Below are positions 9,540 to 18,081 of a stretch of 31,753 nt of DNA, in pieces. A program made the translations under genes and the position numbers. The stretch comes from Gammaproteobacteria bacterium (GTDB lineage: Bacteria; Pseudomonadota; Gammaproteobacteria; Pseudomonadales; Porticoccaceae): contig JADJET010000015.1 of assembly GCA_016708925.1 (NCBI GenBank), forward strand, positions 1 to 31,753, given 5' to 3'. Below the pieces are notes generated by a model. It ran no database searches and was not told where the DNA came from. It saw only the letters and a program-made list of their open reading frames with translations. Numbering within the stretch: position 1 is the stretch's first letter; each line of letters opens with the position of its first letter.

Positions 9540-10460
9540 TTACTCCTCTGCCGCCCGGGTGGCATGGCCGCCAAACCCGCGCCGCATCAGCGCCAGCAGG
9601 CGGTTGGCGAAATCATCGCCGCCGCGACTGGCGAAGCGCGCGGCGAGCGCGAGGCTGATCACCGGCGTGGGCACGCCCTGCTCCACGCCTTCGATCACCG
9701 TCCAGCGGCCCTCACCGGAATCCGCCACGTAGGGCGCCACCTGATCCAGGGTCGCGGGGTCAGCCGCGAGGAAGGTGGCCATGAGGTCGAGCAACCAGCT
9801 GCGCACCACGCTGCCGTGGCGCCAGGTCTCGGCGATGGCGGCGAGATCGAGATCGAATTCCGTGCGCGCTTCGAGCAGCGCAAAGCCCTCGGCCAAGGAT
9901 TGCATCATCCCGTATTCGATGCCGTTGTGAATCATTTTCACGAAGTGGCCGGCACCCGCCGGGCCGCAGTGCAGCCAGCCCGCGTCGACCGCGGGCGCCA
10001 GGGCTTCCAGTACCGGGCGCAGCGCCTCGATGGCACCCGCCTCACCGCCGAGCATCAGCGCGTAGCCGTTGTCGAGACCCCAGACCCCGCCCGAAACGCC
10101 GGCGTCCACGAACCGCAACCCCCGGGCGGCGAGCGCGTCGGCGCGGCGCATGGCATCCCGGTAATGGGCGTTGGCGCCGTCGACCACCAGATCGCCCGCA
10201 TCGAGCAGCGGCGCGATGGCGTCGAGACAGGTCTGGGTCGGCTCCCCGGCCGGGAGCATCAGCCACACCAGCCGCGGCGGGCTGAGCCGGGCGACGAGAT
10301 CGGCGAACTCCGCGGCCGCCACAACTCCGGTCTCCTCCGCCAGGGCGGTCGCGACCGCGGGATTGCGATTCCACGCCACGACCTCGACGCCGGCGCGCCG
10401 CAGCCGGCGCGCCATGTTGGCGCCCATGCGCCCGAGTCCGAGGAGTCCCAGTGTGGTCAT
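9540..10460 (-). CDS. gnd: 6-phosphogluconate dehydrogenase, decarboxylating (short form)
   Basis: This enzyme converts 6-phosphogluconate to ribulose 5-phosphate and CO2. I chose the ATG at 10460, preceded by GGAGA and giving MTTLGLLGLGRMG; the longer open frame adds 38 unrelated residues. The 306-residue length matches the short, GndA/YqeC-like class rather than the 470-residue E. coli type. Visible motifs are the Rossmann GLGRMG (residues 8-13), VDAGVSGGVWGLDNGYALM, and GHFVKMIHNGIEYGMM with the catalytic Lys175 and Asn179. Many short forms are reported to prefer NAD, but here the second strand ends in WNRNP, so I leave the coenzyme open. It is first in the gnd-zwf-pgl operon. Confidence 0.93.
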   Translation of the reverse strand: MTTLGLLGLGRMGANMARRLRRAGVEVVAWNRNPAVATALAEETGVVAAAEFADLVARLSPPRLVWLMLPAGEPTQTCLDAIAPLLDAGDLVVDGANAHYRDAMRRADALAARGLRFVDAGVSGGVWGLDNGYALMLGGEAGAIEALRPVLEALAPAVDAGWLHCGPAGAGHFVKMIHNGIEYGMMQSLAEGFALLEARTEFDLDLAAIAETWRHGSVVRSWLLDLMATFLAADPATLDQVAPYVADSGEGRWTVIEGVEQGVPTPVISLALAARFASRGGDDFANRLLALMRRGFGGHATRAAEE

Positions 10461-10636
10461 CGACCGTCTCCGTTGTGTCGCCGCGCTCAGGCGCGCCCGT
10501 GGTGGCCGGTCATGAGCTCGCACTTCCGTCCGGCTTGACCGTGCGGTTTGACTGTGCGCCCCAAACCTGGACACGGCAAGCGGGATTTTGAACCGTGCGG
10601 CGATGACAAAGCCACCCTCGTCTCCCCCGCCGATCC

Positions 10637-11242
10637 TCAGCCCGCTGGCGGACCCGAGTGAAAGCGAAATTCGGTGTCCGGCGCCTCGACAAGCTCCCGC
10701 TCGCGCGCAGCGAACAGCACGATCCGCTCGGCGATATCGCCGCCGACGGCTTCGGCCAGGTCCAGATAATCCCGGAAATGGCGCGCCTCGGAGCGCAGCA
10801 ACGACTGATAGAACGCGCCCAGCTCGGCATCCAGGTGGGGCGCCAGCGCCGCGAAACGCTCGCAGGAGCGGGCTTCGATAAAAGCGCCGGCGATTAATGT
10901 GTCAACCAAGCGGTGCGGTTCCTCGACGCGGACCAGCGCGCGCAGGCCGCTCGCGTAGCGGCTCGCCGTCAGTTGCCGGTACACCACCCCGCGCTGTTCC
11001 ATGAAGGCGACGACCTGCTCGAAGTGGCGCAGTTCCTCCCGCGCCAGGCGCGACATCCGGTGCAGCAGCGGCGGGCGATCGATATGGCGATACAGCAGAC
11101 CCAGCGCGGTGCTCGCGGCTTTCTTCTCGCAGTTGGCGTGATCGATCAGCAGTTCTTCGGGATGCGCCAGCGCCGCCGCGATCCAGGCGGCGGGCGTGGC
11201 ACAAGGGAGAAAGGCGCGGATGGCTTCAAGCGCGACAGCCAC
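10637..11242 (-). CDS. miaE: tRNA-(ms2io6A37) hydroxylase
   Basis: MiaE is a carboxylate-bridged di-iron monooxygenase that hydroxylates the isopentenyl group of ms2i6A at position 37 of tRNAs reading UNN codons. The 201 residues include the characteristic LLIDHANCEKKAASTA (with E39), REELRHFE (E70 and H73), FIEARSCERF (E123) and SEARHF (E152 and H155). These form the expected pair of ExxH metal sites. The start is GTG at 11242, six bases downstream of the glutathione transferase stop, so the two are probably co-transcribed. MiaE is patchily distributed, mainly in gamma- and some betaproteobacteria. Confidence 0.93.
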   Translation of the reverse strand: MAVALEAIRAFLPCATPAAWIAAALAHPEELLIDHANCEKKAASTALGLLYRHIDRPPLLHRMSRLAREELRHFEQVVAFMEQRGVVYRQLTASRYASGLRALVRVEEPHRLVDTLIAGAFIEARSCERFAALAPHLDAELGAFYQSLLRSEARHFRDYLDLAEAVGGDIAERIVLFAARERELVEAPDTEFRFHSGPPAG

Positions 11243-11248
11243 GCCGCC

Positions 11249-11893
11249 TCAGCCCGCCATCATGGCCTTGAGAGCGGCGTCGCGGTCGCGATTGGCTTTC
11301 TGCACAGCCGCGTTCCGGTCCATCAGCGCCAGCCAGGCGGCGAGGCCCGGGATTTCGTCGGCCAGCTTGCGGCCCAGGGCGCGTTCCACCGCCATGCCGC
11401 CCAGGGTGGCCGAGTAATAGAGCACGATGTCGGCGTAGGTAAGTTCGGTACCCGCCGCATAGGGCTTGAATTTGAGCAGCTTGTTGAGCGCGGCGACGCC
11501 CTTGTCGAGCTGGGCACCCACCGACTGCTTGAGCTCGTCACTCAGGGGCGCGCCAAAAAATACGCCGCCGAACAGTTGCCGCGCGACCAGTTCCAGATAG
11601 AGCTCGGCGCTTTTCATCAGCTCGCGGACCTTGGCGCGCTGGAAGCTGTCCGCCGGCAGCAACGGATGATCGGACGACGAATCCTCGATGAACTCAAGAA
11701 TCACATTGGTCTCGGTGATGAAACCCTCGGCCACTTCGAGGCAGGGAATCTTGCCCATGGGGCTCTTGGCCAGAAAGGCCGGGTCCGCGCCCGGGCGCAC
11801 CATCACTTCCTCGAACTGGAAGCCCTTTTCGAGCAGGGCCACCTTTACCATGTTGTAGTAATCGCTGACCGGAAAACCATAGAGCTTGATCAT
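11249..11893 (-). CDS. glutathione S-transferase family protein
   Basis: A 214-residue cytosolic GST. The thioredoxin-fold N-terminal half has MIKLYGFPVSDYYNMVKVAL, then MGKIPCLEV with the conserved cis-Pro, then ITETNVILEFIED, where the E(T/S) pair normally contacts the glutathione gamma-glutamyl group. The all-helical C-terminal half includes LTYADIVLYYSA (the ADI motif) and is well preserved. The ATG follows a clear GGGAGG ribosome site at 9 bases spacing. It is upstream of miaE on the same strand. The substrate is unknown; the class most resembles bacterial beta/theta-like enzymes, but I cannot place it further. Confidence 0.9.
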   Translation of the reverse strand: MIKLYGFPVSDYYNMVKVALLEKGFQFEEVMVRPGADPAFLAKSPMGKIPCLEVAEGFITETNVILEFIEDSSSDHPLLPADSFQRAKVRELMKSAELYLELVARQLFGGVFFGAPLSDELKQSVGAQLDKGVAALNKLLKFKPYAAGTELTYADIVLYYSATLGGMAVERALGRKLADEIPGLAAWLALMDRNAAVQKANRDRDAALKAMMAG

Positions 11894-11947
11894 TGCAGCA
11901 CCCTCCCGGAGAAAATAGTTATTACCCTTGTTACGAACATACCCTGG

Positions 11948-12439
11948 TCACGAAGACTGTATCAGGCCGAGGCCCGGCGCAATATAGCGTTCGAAGTGCG
12001 CAAGTGAGAGCTCATGCCACTCGCGTTCGATCGCGCGGCAGAGTTGCGCGGTACTGAGGTCTTCCGACCCGGGCAGCACACCAAAGCCGCACGCCGCGCG
12101 GTCGCCGATCCGGCTACCGGCCAGGCGCAGCAGATCGTAGAGCCAGCGCTGGGGCGGTCGCGCCGCATCGCAGGGGATGTTCCAGTCGGCCAGGGCCGCT
12201 TTGAGCAGCGCCACATCGCGCAGCTCCAGGCGATTGTTCACGATCTGCACCAGAAACCGGTCGAGCCGCGCCCACACCAGTTGCCGCTCGGCGTCGCTGA
12301 AACCATTCCACTGACTCACTTCGTGGGCGCAACGCATGCAGCCCCGGCACACGCTGTCGCCGATGCCGGAGGAGCAGATGCCGATACAGGGCGTGCCTAT
12401 GCGCGACGTATCGATGCGGGACATACCTGTGCGGGACAT
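11948..12439 (-). CDS. DUF1289 domain protein
   Basis: The N-terminal part contains TPCIGICSSGIGDSVCRGC, a four-cysteine cluster followed by HEVSQWNGFSDAERQLVW, which is the DUF1289 signature of small presumed metal- or Fe-S-binding proteins. The C-terminal 100 residues are not typical of the minimal domain, and I do not recognise them. The first coding bases contain a short tandem repeat giving MSRTGMSRIDTSRIG, so translation could start at 12439 or at the second ATG (12424). It is divergent from acnB and upstream of the GST gene with a 54-base gap. Its role is unknown. Confidence 0.8.
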   Translation of the reverse strand: MSRTGMSRIDTSRIGTPCIGICSSGIGDSVCRGCMRCAHEVSQWNGFSDAERQLVWARLDRFLVQIVNNRLELRDVALLKAALADWNIPCDAARPPQRWLYDLLRLAGSRIGDRAACGFGVLPGSEDLSTAQLCRAIEREWHELSLAHFERYIAPGLGLIQSS

Positions 12440-12552
12440 ACCTGATACGGGAAGAAGCGACCGTGGTTCCGCACTCTACCCGCAGCGCCCGCCGCTCGCC
12501 AGCACCCGCTGCCCCGCGCCGGACAAACCCGCGCAAACAGCTTCATTTGGCG

Positions 12553-12558
12553 TAGAAT
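12553..12558 (+). promoter_or_regulatory. candidate -10 box for acnB
   Basis: TAGAAT lies in the divergent region between the DUF1289 gene and acnB, about 92 bases before the acnB GTG. No good -35 is visible, so this is only a weak suggestion. Confidence 0.25.
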
Positions 12559-12650
12559 TCTGGCCCCGGGCCGCACCGGCCCCGGCGGGGAGTGACTGGC
12601 CCTCCCCCGCGACGACCCGCCCGCCCATAGTCCCAACAGGAGTATCTGCC

Positions 12651-15248
12651 GTGCTAGCTGCCTATCGGAAACATGTCGAGGAACGCGCCGCCGAGGACGT
12701 ACCGCCCAAGCCCCTGAATCCGGAGTGGACGGCGGCACTGGTCGAACTCCTGAAGAACCCGCCGCCCGGGGAAGCGGATCTGCTGCTCGATCTGATCACC
12801 AACCGGGTACCGCCGGGCGTGGACGCGGCGGCCTATGTCAAGGCCGGGTTCCTGTCGGCCATCGTCAAGGGCGAGGCGACATCGCCGCTGATCGACCGCC
12901 CCCACGCGATCCGTCTGCTCGGCATGATGCTGGGCGGCTACAACATCGCGACCCTGGTGGGCGCGCTCGACGATGCCGAGCTCGGCCCGTTGGCCGCCGA
13001 ACAACTCAAACACACCCTGCTGATGTTCGATGCGTTCCACGATGTCGCGGAAAAGGCCCAGAAAGGCAATGTTCAAGCGCGCGCGGTGCTCCAGTCCTGG
13101 GCCGACGCGGAGTGGTTCCTGAAGCGTCCGGAAGTCCCGAACAAGCTCACCGCCATCGTCTTCAAGGTGCCCGGCGAAACCAACACCGACGACCTGTCGC
13201 CAGCCCCCGATGCCTGGTCGCGGCCCGACATCCCGCTGCACGCCAAGGCCATGTACAAGATTCCCCGCGAGGGCGTGGAGAACGCCGAAGCGCAGATCCT
13301 GGAACTGAAGCAGAAAGGTTACCCGGTGGCTTTCGTGGGCGACGTGGTCGGCACCGGCTCCTCGCGCAAATCCGCCACCAACTCGGTGCTCTGGTACACG
13401 GGCGACGACCTGCCCGGCATCCCCAACAAGCGCGCCGGCGGCATCTGCATCGGCGGCAAGGTCGCGCCGATTTTCTTCAACACCATGGAAGACTCCGGCG
13501 CCCTGGTGTTTGAGGCACCGGTCGAAAAACTCGAAACCGGGCAGGTCATCGACATCCTGCCCTACGACGGGAGGATTCTCGATCAGGCGACCGGCGCCGT
13601 GCTGGCGGAATTTGAACTGCGCTCCGCCGTGCTGCTGGACGAAGTGCGCGCCGGCGGCCGCATCAACCTGATCGTGGGTCGCGGCCTGACCCGACGCGCC
13701 CGCGAAACGCTAGGCCTCGGCTCGACCGAGCTGTTCCGCACCCCGCAGCAGCCCGCCGACACCGGCAAGGGTTATACGCTCGCGCAGAAAATGGTCGGCC
13801 GCGCCTGCGGTGTGACCGGCGTGCGGCCCGGCGCCTATTGCGAGCCGATGATGACCACCGTGGGCTCCCAGGACACCACCGGCCCCATGACCCGCGACGA
13901 ATTGCAGGATCTCGCCTGCCTCGGCTTCTCGACCGACCTGGTGATGCAGTCCTTCTGCCACACGGCGGCCTATCCCAAGCCGGTGGACATCGAGACCCAG
14001 CACACACTGCCCGACTTCATCATGAATCGCGGCGGCGTGTCCCTGCGCCCGGGCGACGGCATCATCCACAGCTGGATCAACCGCATGCTGCTGCCCGACA
14101 CCGTGGGCACCGGCGGCGACTCCCACACGCGCTTCCCGATCGGGATTTCGTTCCCGGCGGGCTCCGGCCTGGTCGCCTTCGCCGCCGCCACCGGGGTCAT
14201 GCCCCTCGATATGCCGGAGTCGGTGCTGGTCCGCTTCAAGGGCCAGATGCAGCCCGGGATCACGCTGCGGGATCTGGTCCACGCGATTCCCTACTACGCC
14301 ATTCAGCAGGGCCTGCTGACAGTGGCCAAGCAGGGCAAGAAGAACGTCTTCTCGGGCCGCGTGCTGGAAATCGAAGGGCTGGAAACCCTTACCGTCGAAC
14401 AGGCGTTCGAGTTGTCGGACGCCTCCGCCGAGCGCTCCGCCTCCGGCTGTACCATCCGCCTGAGCGAGGCGTCGATTGCGGAATATCTGCGCTCCAACAT
14501 CACCATGCTGCGCTGGATGATCTCCGAAGGTTACGGCGACCCCCGCACCCTCGAACGCCGCGCCCGCAAGATGGAAGCCTGGCTCGCCAAGCCGGAGCTC
14601 CTGGTGGCGGACAAGGACGCCGAATACAGCGCGGTGATCGACATCGATCTGAATGAAATCCGCGAACCCATCGTCTGTGCCCCCAACGACCCCGACGATG
14701 CGCGCCTGCTGTCGCAAGTGGCGGGCGACAAGGTGGACGAGGTCTTCATCGGTTCGTGCATGACCAACATCGGGCATTTCCGCGCCGCCGGCAAACTGCT
14801 GGAGCAGGTAAAACCCGGAACCCTCAAGACCCGCTTCTGGATCGTGCCGCCGACCCGCATGGACGAGCACACCCTGATGGAAGAGGGTTACTACAGCATC
14901 TACGGCCGCGCCGGCGCGCGCACCGAGATGCCCGGCTGCTCCCTGTGCATGGGCAACCAGGCGCGCGTGGCACCGGGAACCACGGTGCTGTCGACCTCGA
15001 CCCGGAACTTCCCCAACCGCCTGGGCGACGGCGCCAACGTCTATCTGACCTCGGCGGAACTGGCCGCGGTGGGCGGCATTCTGGGGCGCCTGCCCACGCC
15101 TGAGGAATATCTCGAGTACGCCGCCGACATCGGCAGCAAAGCGAAGGAAATCTATCGTTACATGAACTTCGATCAGATCGCCTCCTTCCAGAAGGCGGCG
15201 GACGACGGCAAGCGCATTGCCGCCGAACTGATTATCGAAGTGACCTGA
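12651..15248 (+). CDS. acnB: aconitate hydratase B (2-methylisocitrate dehydratase)
   Basis: AcnB interconverts citrate and isocitrate in the TCA cycle and often also handles 2-methylcitrate. The GTG at 12651 has an AGGAG at 8 bases spacing and yields VLAAYRKHVEERAAEDVPPKPL, the normal AcnB start. The total of 865 residues equals the E. coli protein. A HEAT-like domain comes first, then the swivel domain (GTGSSRKSATNSVLWY), then the catalytic domain with the three 4Fe-4S cysteines: C703 in GSCMTNIGHF, and C763/C766 in PGCSLCMGN. The frame stays open upstream, but that part overlaps the divergent gene and is not AcnB-like. A strong terminator follows. Confidence 0.98.
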   Translation: MLAAYRKHVEERAAEDVPPKPLNPEWTAALVELLKNPPPGEADLLLDLITNRVPPGVDAAAYVKAGFLSAIVKGEATSPLIDRPHAIRLLGMMLGGYNIATLVGALDDAELGPLAAEQLKHTLLMFDAFHDVAEKAQKGNVQARAVLQSWADAEWFLKRPEVPNKLTAIVFKVPGETNTDDLSPAPDAWSRPDIPLHAKAMYKIPREGVENAEAQILELKQKGYPVAFVGDVVGTGSSRKSATNSVLWYTGDDLPGIPNKRAGGICIGGKVAPIFFNTMEDSGALVFEAPVEKLETGQVIDILPYDGRILDQATGAVLAEFELRSAVLLDEVRAGGRINLIVGRGLTRRARETLGLGSTELFRTPQQPADTGKGYTLAQKMVGRACGVTGVRPGAYCEPMMTTVGSQDTTGPMTRDELQDLACLGFSTDLVMQSFCHTAAYPKPVDIETQHTLPDFIMNRGGVSLRPGDGIIHSWINRMLLPDTVGTGGDSHTRFPIGISFPAGSGLVAFAAATGVMPLDMPESVLVRFKGQMQPGITLRDLVHAIPYYAIQQGLLTVAKQGKKNVFSGRVLEIEGLETLTVEQAFELSDASAERSASGCTIRLSEASIAEYLRSNITMLRWMISEGYGDPRTLERRARKMEAWLAKPELLVADKDAEYSAVIDIDLNEIREPIVCAPNDPDDARLLSQVAGDKVDEVFIGSCMTNIGHFRAAGKLLEQVKPGTLKTRFWIVPPTRMDEHTLMEEGYYSIYGRAGARTEMPGCSLCMGNQARVAPGTTVLSTSTRNFPNRLGDGANVYLTSAELAAVGGILGRLPTPEEYLEYAADIGSKAKEIYRYMNFDQIASFQKAADDGKRIAAELIIEVT

Positions 15249-15373
15249 GCAAGGCGTCGGTGCCGCGGCAACTGCCCGTCGGTTTGTTAACCAGCGCACA
15301 TTGTCGATGTGGCGTGGTCGCCTGATCAGGGTGATCGCCCTAAGGTTGCACCATCAAGGCTGACCCTCTCTGA

Positions 15374-15408
15374 GAGCGGCGGGACCACAGTTCCCGCCGC
15401 TCTTTTTT
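15374..15408 (+). terminator. rho-independent terminator of acnB
   Basis: A perfect 11-bp stem (GAGCGGCGGGA paired with TCCCGCCGCTC) with a 7-base loop is followed directly by six T residues. It lies about 125 bases after the acnB stop, between acnB and the convergent FTR1 gene. Confidence 0.9.
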
Positions 15409-15512
15409 ATCGAAGGTTTTTTACCGAAGGTATTTTCCCGGACGTTGCGCGCGAAGGTTTCCGCACCTATTACCGCAAACCCGGCGCAAGCCGCTGCGGC
15501 CATCCGGAAACT

Positions 15513-16340
15513 TCAGACCGCCGTCACGGATGCGCCGGGGCGCGGCCGGGTCCGCTGCACATGCCAGGTTCCACCCACGAGAACGCCGATCACGGCCAGG
15601 TAAAACAACACCTGCGTGCCGGCGGGCTCGGCTTCGTAACCCACCAGGGTCCCCAGCACCCTACCCGATACCGAATCGTTACTGATCAGCCAGGACGTGT
15701 CCCAGAGATAGCCCAGCGCGGGCAGATAATCCGCCTGGATCAGGAATTTCGCGGCCTGTCCGGCCATGCCCGCCGCGAGCAAGGTCAACAGCGCGGAAGA
15801 CACCGTAAACAGATGACGCGAGGGAATCGTCAACAATCCGCTATAGAGCGCGAGTCCGACCAGTGCGCCCAGTCCGACGCCGGCGGAACCGGCAAACATC
15901 GCCGCCGCCGTGGAACCGCCCGCCGCGATGCCGTACAGAAACAGCACCACTTCCGAGCCTTCGCGCAGCACCGCCAGACCCACCAGCGCGGCCAGGATAC
16001 GCGGCGGTTTCTGCCCGCTGCGCACCGACTCGCCGGCCCGACCGGCGTCGCGCGCCAGCTCCTCGCCGTGGCGGGACATCCACAGGATGTGGGCGCCGAG
16101 CATGACCACCACGGTCAGCAGGATCAGTGCGTTGAACAACTCCTGGCCCATGCCGGCGGCCAGATCCGCGATCCGCTCCGCACCCAGCGCCACCAGCACG
16201 GCCCCGACCACGCCAGCGCCGATGCCCAGTGTCACCATGACACCGCGCCCCCGCACACCCCGGGTTGCCGCGCACACGATGCCGACCACCAGAGCTGCTT
16301 CCAGCACTTCGCGAAAGACGATAATCAGCGCACTCAGCAC
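15513..16340 (-). CDS. FTR1-family iron permease
   Basis: A 275-residue polytopic inner-membrane protein with about seven hydrophobic segments. It carries both REXXE motifs that bind iron in the FTR1/EfeU family: REVLE at residues 10-14 in the first helix and REGSE at 126-130 in the fourth. The last residues (HVQRTRPRPGASVTAV) are a cytoplasmic-type basic tail. It follows the cupredoxin-like gene by 18 bases on the same strand, and a Fur-box-like palindrome precedes that gene. The pair therefore likely forms an iron-regulated ferrous/ferric uptake unit resembling EfeUO or FtrABC, but without visible EfeB or FtrD homologues here. Confidence 0.92.
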   Translation of the reverse strand: MLSALIIVFREVLEAALVVGIVCAATRGVRGRGVMVTLGIGAGVVGAVLVALGAERIADLAAGMGQELFNALILLTVVVMLGAHILWMSRHGEELARDAGRAGESVRSGQKPPRILAALVGLAVLREGSEVVLFLYGIAAGGSTAAAMFAGSAGVGLGALVGLALYSGLLTIPSRHLFTVSSALLTLLAAGMAGQAAKFLIQADYLPALGYLWDTSWLISNDSVSGRVLGTLVGYEAEPAGTQVLFYLAVIGVLVGGTWHVQRTRPRPGASVTAV

Positions 16341-16358
16341 GGTCGCATCACCCGTCCG

Positions 16359-16688
16359 CTATTCAACGACGACCGCGCCCTGCGCGGTGTCCTCATGAAA
16401 CTCGCCAAAAAACTTGTAGGTGCCAGGCTTGAGTGGACCCACGGCAATTTTCGCGGTCTTGCCGCCGGCGATGACCTTCTCGCGATGCAGGTCGTGACTT
16501 TCGAACTCCTCCGGGGTGGCGTCGCGATTCTCCACCACCAGCATCACCTTGGTATTGGCGGGCACCTTCACCGTGGCGGGTTCGAAGCGGTGATCCTTGA
16601 TGACCAGCGGGATTTCCGGTGTCTCCGCCCAGACTTCCGGCGCCAGCAGCAGTGCGAGCAGCAGCAATCCAAATGACTTACGCATCAT
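16359..16688 (-). CDS. periplasmic cupredoxin-like protein of iron uptake
   Basis: A 109-residue secreted protein. Residues 1-21 form a signal peptide ending VWA, followed by a single cupredoxin-fold domain (HRFEPATVKVPANTKVML, FESHDLHREK, LKPGTYKFFGEFHEDTAQG). This resembles the cupredoxin part of EfeO or FtrB-like proteins. The Cys of a classical type I copper site is absent. Possible metal ligands are H33, H65, H68 and H98, so binding of iron or copper by a non-blue site is plausible but inferred. GGAGAA precedes the ATG. It is first in the operon with the FTR1 permease and directly downstream of a Fur-box-like sequence. Confidence 0.85.
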   Translation of the reverse strand: MMRKSFGLLLLALLLAPEVWAETPEIPLVIKDHRFEPATVKVPANTKVMLVVENRDATPEEFESHDLHREKVIAGGKTAKIAVGPLKPGTYKFFGEFHEDTAQGAVVVE

Positions 16689-16715
16689 TGTTCTCCGGTC
16701 GCGTTCGATTCAAAC

Positions 16716-16731
16716 GATAATGATTATTATC
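16716..16731 (-). promoter_or_regulatory. Fur-box-like operator
   Basis: GATAAT, four bases, then ATTATC form a perfect inverted repeat very close to the consensus Fur hexamers. It lies 28-43 bases upstream of the cupredoxin ATG in an AT-rich island within GC-rich DNA. The position suits repression by Fe-Fur of the iron-uptake pair. Confidence 0.75.
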
Positions 16732-16794
16732 TGTAAAGTAAACTGCGACCCTCTCTGGGTGGTTGGCCGCCGCACGCGCGGTGCGCCGGCGCCG

Positions 16795-17976
16795 TTACAG
16801 TTCCACCCCAATCCGGTCGCGCATCGCCACCGCCCGCGCTTTCGCCGCGTCAATGGTCTGGCCGCGCGCGAGGCAGACTCCCATGCGGCGCCGGCCATTG
16901 ACCTCAGGTTTTCCGAACAGGCGCAACTGGGTGTCCGGCGCGCTCAGCGCCGCATCCAGACCGGAAAACCGCACCCGGGTCGAGGTGCCTTCGACCAGCA
17001 GGGCGGCGGATGCGGCCGGTCCGTGCTGGACGATGTTCGGTATCGGCAGCCCGAGAATCGCCCTCACATGCAGCGCAAACTGGGACAGATCCTGGGAGAT
17101 GAGCGTCACCATCCCGGTATCGTGGGGGCGCGGCGATACCTCGCTGAAAATCACCGCGTCGCCGCGCACGAAAAATTCGACGCCGAACAGACCCCAGCCG
17201 CCCAGCGCCTCGGTGACCTGTGCCGCCATGACCCGCGCGCGTTCGAGCGCGGTTTCCGACATCGACTGCGGCTGCCAGGACTCGCGGTAGTCGCCCTCCT
17301 CCTGACGATGCCCGATGGGCGCGCAAAAACTGGTGCCGTCGCGGTGGCGCACGGTGAGCAGGGTGATTTCGTAATCGAAGGCGACGAAACCCTCGACGAT
17401 CACCCGCCCGGCGCCCGCGCGCCCGCCGGCCTGGGCATAGTCCCAGGCCGCGGCGACATCCGCCGGATCGCGCACCAGGCTCTGCCCCTTGCCCGATGAA
17501 CTCATGACGGGCTTGACCACGCACGGCAGACCGATGGCGGCCACCGCCGCATCGAACTCGGCGCGGGTATCCGCAAACCGGTAGGGCGATGTCGGCAGAC
17601 CCAGGGTTTCCGCCGCGAGCCGGCGGATACCTTCGCGATTCATCGTCAGATGGGCGGCGCGCGCGCTCGGCACGACTGTGTACCCCTCGCTTTCCAGCGC
17701 CAGCAGGGTATCGGTGGCAATCGCCTCGATCTCGGGAACGATATAGTGCGGCCGCTCGTGTTCGATCACCGCGCGCAGCGCAGCGCCATCGAGCATCGAC
17801 AGCACATGGGAGCGATCCGCCACCTGCATGGCCGGCGCATTGGCGTAGCGGTCGAGGGCGATCACTTCGCAGCCCAGGCGTTGCAGCTCAATGGCGACTT
17901 CCTTGCCCAATTCACCCGCGCCGCACAGCAGCACGCGCGTCGCCGTGGCGGAGAAGGGAGTACCCAGGGTCGTCAT
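16795..17976 (-). CDS. purT: formate-dependent phosphoribosylglycinamide formyltransferase
   Basis: PurT is an ATP-grasp enzyme that makes formyl-GAR from GAR, formate and ATP in purine synthesis. I chose the ATG at 17976 (MTTLGTPFSATATRVLLCGAGELGKEVAIE), which aligns with the E. coli start and gives 393 residues, against 392 in E. coli. The ATP-grasp parts are visible: VVKPVMSSSGKGQS, VEGFVAFDYEITLLTVR, EFFVRGDAVIFSEVSPRPHDTG. The open frame continues upstream through trhP on the opposite strand, but that is a shadow. A second ATG 12 bases upstream (17988) is possible. It is divergent from trhP. Confidence 0.97.
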   Translation of the reverse strand: MTTLGTPFSATATRVLLCGAGELGKEVAIELQRLGCEVIALDRYANAPAMQVADRSHVLSMLDGAALRAVIEHERPHYIVPEIEAIATDTLLALESEGYTVVPSARAAHLTMNREGIRRLAAETLGLPTSPYRFADTRAEFDAAVAAIGLPCVVKPVMSSSGKGQSLVRDPADVAAAWDYAQAGGRAGAGRVIVEGFVAFDYEITLLTVRHRDGTSFCAPIGHRQEEGDYRESWQPQSMSETALERARVMAAQVTEALGGWGLFGVEFFVRGDAVIFSEVSPRPHDTGMVTLISQDLSQFALHVRAILGLPIPNIVQHGPAASAALLVEGTSTRVRFSGLDAALSAPDTQLRLFGKPEVNGRRRMGVCLARGQTIDAAKARAVAMRDRIGVEL

Positions 17977-18007
17977 GCGCGCCGCCATGTGTTGTCCGGA
18001 AGCCGAC

Positions 18008-18013
18008 ATTATA
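18008..18013 (-). promoter_or_regulatory. candidate -10 box for purT
   Basis: A perfect TATAAT on the minus strand, 32 bases upstream of the purT ATG. The -35 position is GC-rich and unconvincing. The trhP promoter candidate lies about 35 bases away on the other strand, so the two promoters are nearly back to back. Confidence 0.5.
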
Positions 18014-18045
18014 AGAGGCGAAGCGCCGTGCGGACCCGCCGCTGC

Positions 18046-18054
18046 TGGTAAAAT
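18046..18054 (+). promoter_or_regulatory. candidate extended -10 promoter for trhP
   Basis: TGG followed by TAAAAT has the TGn extension typical of promoters that need little -35 contact. It is 27 bases before the trhP ATG, implying a very short leader. Confidence 0.5.
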
Positions 18055-18081
18055 GCCCGTTCGTATCCAGCGACCGCGCCC

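Noticed and set aside
12336..12650. N-terminal extension of acnB
   Set aside because: It overlaps the divergent DUF1289 gene and is not AcnB-like; the GTG at 12651 with AGGAG gives the family length of 865.
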